Assembly (NCBI GenBank): GCA_023228745.1
Contig: JALOAP010000152.1
Location: forward strand, 1 to 7,060
Direction of reading: 5' to 3'
From: Dehalococcoidia bacterium
GTDB taxonomy: Bacteria > Chloroflexota > Dehalococcoidia > Tepidiformales > Tepidiformaceae
DNA length: 7,060 nt
A program made the translations under genes and the position numbers. Shown in pieces: positions 5,687 through 7,060 of this stretch (within the stretch, counting starts at the first letter, position 1; each line of letters starts with the position of its first letter). Below the pieces are notes generated by a model that made no database searches, was not told the origin of the DNA, and worked only from the letters and a program-made list of their open reading frames with translations.

Positions 5687-5971
5687 CTAACGCAGGTCCC
5701 GCATTAGGGGCTCGCTGGCGGCCGACCCGCCCTGGATGCTGACCATGAACTCCAGCCGGTCGTTCTCGGCGAGCGTGGCGTCCATCGTCGACTGCGCGTC
5801 GTTGACCAGGACCATGACGACGTCGGCGTCGGTTTGGGTGAACCCCTCGGCGGCGAAGACATCGAACGGCGTGATGCCCTCGTGCCACTCGACCTCGGTC
5901 ATCGGCTGCTTCGACTTCGTGCGCTTCACGAGGGTGGCGAACCACTTCACTTGAATCGACATGCGGCGCAT
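5687..5971 (-). CDS. MoaD/ThiS-like beta-grasp protein with a tail after the Gly-Gly
   Basis: The 94-residue product has the form of a MoaD/ThiS-type ubiquitin-like protein: an N-terminal strand (SIQVKWFATLVKRT), a middle helix (ITPFDVFAAEGF), a strand with asparagine turn (VVMVLVNDAQ), the typical TLAENDRLEFM near the end, and a Gly-Gly at 81-82. True sulfur carriers end at this Gly-Gly, which is adenylated and thiocarboxylated. Here twelve residues follow (SAASEPLMRDLR). Either the tail is trimmed by a protease before activation, or the protein is a beta-grasp relative with another role. No moaE, moeB, thiF or thiG gene is in the window to name a pathway, so no symbol is given. It lies 48 nt after the CCA enzyme gene. 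ATG 5971 and in-frame ATG 5962 are both possible, neither with a clear Shine-Dalgarno. Confidence 0.8.
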   Translation of the reverse strand: MRRMSIQVKWFATLVKRTKSKQPMTEVEWHEGITPFDVFAAEGFTQTDADVVMVLVNDAQSTMDATLAENDRLEFMVSIQGGSAASEPLMRDLR

Positions 5972-6019
5972 TGTGGGCGCAGTGGCGGGCAGTGTCGATC
6001 CTGGTGGCTCAGGCCGGTG

Positions 6020-7060
6020 TCAGCCCTGTCCCATCTCCCGGCGGGCGAGCGCTTCCGCCGCCGCGCGGTCGCCGGGGGCGAGGTCACCGTCGAGCACGCC
6101 TGCGCTGAGGCGGTCTTTGATGCGCCGGATCCAGGGGCCCGGCTCGCGGTCGAACATGGCGATGAGGTCGTCCCCGGTGAGCGGGCTTTCGGCGCGCAGC
6201 CGCTCCGCCTCTTCGCGCTCGACCGCCTCGCAGGCTGCTTCGAGCCGGTCGTGGTACTCGGTGTCGTCGTAGGTGTGGCTGGCGTTGTCCGCGCGCTTGA
6301 GCGCCACGAGGTCGCGCCAGTGGCCCTCGCATTTGCGCATGAAGCGCATCACCGAGCGGCGGTCGCCCGGTTCCGGGCGGTCCATGTGGCGGCGGATGAG
6401 CATCCGGATGACGGCGGCGTCACGGCGGGACATGCGCAGCCGGTCGAGCATCGGCCCGGCCATGTCGGCGCCGACCGTTTCGTGCCGGTAGAAGCCCCAC
6501 TCGCCGTTTGGTTTGATGTGGCGCACGAGGGGCTTGCCGAGGTCGTGAAGGAGTGCCGTCCAGCGGCGGATGCGTCGCGTGTCACCCTCGCCTGCGTCGA
6601 TGGCCTGCACGGTCGCCACGCTGTGGCCCCAGACGTCGAACTGGTGGAAGCGGTTCTGTTCGCAGCCCACCATGGGTGCCAGCTCGGGGAGGATGACGGG
6701 GAGCGCTCCAATTTTCCGCACGAGTTCGAGCCCGCGCGCGGGACAGCGCCCCTGCAGCAGCCGGTCGAGCTCGTGTGTGATGCGCTCCTGCGAGAGCGTG
6801 TCCAGCAGCTCCACGGTCTCCGCCATTCCGTCCAGCGTCGCGGGCTCGACTTCGAAGTCGAGCTGGCTGGCGAACCGGAGCCCGCGCAGGATGCGGAGCG
6901 GGTCCTCTCGGTAGCGCAGGGCGGGCTCGCCGACCGCGCGAATGATGCCGCGCTCGAGGTCTTCGCGGCCGCCGAAGAGGTCGAGCTGCTCGCCCGTGGC
7001 GGCGTTTTCGGCCAATGCGTTCACGGTGAAGTCGCGGCGCGCGAGGTCCTCTTCGATGCT
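6020..7060 (-). CDS. cca: CCA-adding tRNA nucleotidyltransferase with HD domain (N-terminus cut by window edge)
   Basis: The frame is open to the right edge; 346 residues are visible and the catalytic N-terminus (GS and DxD motifs) lies outside. The enzyme adds or repairs the 3' CCA of tRNA. Landmarks, numbered from the edge: RRDFTVNALAEN (8-19), the hallmark closing the class II nucleotidyltransferase palm, then REDPLRILRGLRFASQLDFE (51-70), the base- and RNA-binding neck. An HD phosphohydrolase domain follows, with H146 in DVWGHSVATVQ, the pair H172-D173 in TALLHDLGKP, and H225 in RRHMDRPE as likely metal ligands. A helical tail ends at TGA 6020. HD-containing members of this family can also have 2',3'-cyclic phosphodiesterase or phosphatase activity. 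A CC-only or A-only enzyme, or a poly(A) polymerase, cannot be excluded without the missing N-terminus. It heads the run with the MoaD-like gene and cysS, in keeping with tRNA function. Confidence 0.93.
   Translation of the reverse strand, partial: SIEEDLARRDFTVNALAENAATGEQLDLFGGREDLERGIIRAVGEPALRYREDPLRILRGLRFASQLDFEVEPATLDGMAETVELLDTLSQERITHELDRLLQGRCPARGLELVRKIGALPVILPELAPMVGCEQNRFHQFDVWGHSVATVQAIDAGEGDTRRIRRWTALLHDLGKPLVRHIKPNGEWGFYRHETVGADMAGPMLDRLRMSRRDAAVIRMLIRRHMDRPEPGDRRSVMRFMRKCEGHWRDLVALKRADNASHTYDDTEYHDRLEAACEAVEREEAERLRAESPLTGDDLIAMFDREPGPWIRRIKDRLSAGVLDGDLAPGDRAAAEALARREMGQG

Overview
The window is GC-rich bacterial chromosome in which every supported gene lies on the minus strand, so transcription runs from the right edge to the left. 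No phage structural genes, transposase, CRISPR array, rRNA or tRNA gene was seen. The best taxonomic guess is a high-GC Chloroflexota, perhaps Dehalococcoidia-like. This rests on the GITPY...HIGH variant of the CysRS signature, the F420-type luciferase-like oxidoreductase and the TPM and RDD proteins. No phylogenetic marker was compared, so confidence is modest.

In order of transcription, 7060-5549 carries a tRNA/translation block: the C-terminal three quarters of a CCA-adding enzyme with an HD domain (cut by the right edge), a small MoaD/ThiS-like beta-grasp protein, and then cysteinyl-tRNA synthetase after a leader with two strong GC-rich dyads. cysS appears to start at a TTG with a good Shine-Dalgarno sequence. 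An F420-dependent LLM-class oxidoreductase follows, with its own strong ribosome binding site.

Between the oxidoreductase stop and the next gene, about 245 bases (2913-3157) are AT-richer. They consist almost entirely of two diverged tandem copies of a roughly 120-bp element. Each copy has a seven-base periodic flank on both sides and a core with two paired segments. Base changes between the copies keep these pairs intact, so a folded RNA or DNA element is likely.

Directly below it is a compact two-gene unit: a HELIH zinc-metalloprotease-like protein and, 8 nt later with its Shine-Dalgarno sequence overlapping the protease stop codon, a small acidic protein. The small gene is split by a run of seven G (2173-2179). 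Removing one G joins its two halves into a coherent protein. This module, with its repeat, is the least familiar part of the window.

The left end (1817-1) holds an RDD-family membrane protein and a secreted or membrane-anchored TPM-domain protein with a long coiled-coil tail, cut by the left edge. These two look like envelope genes unrelated to the module above them.
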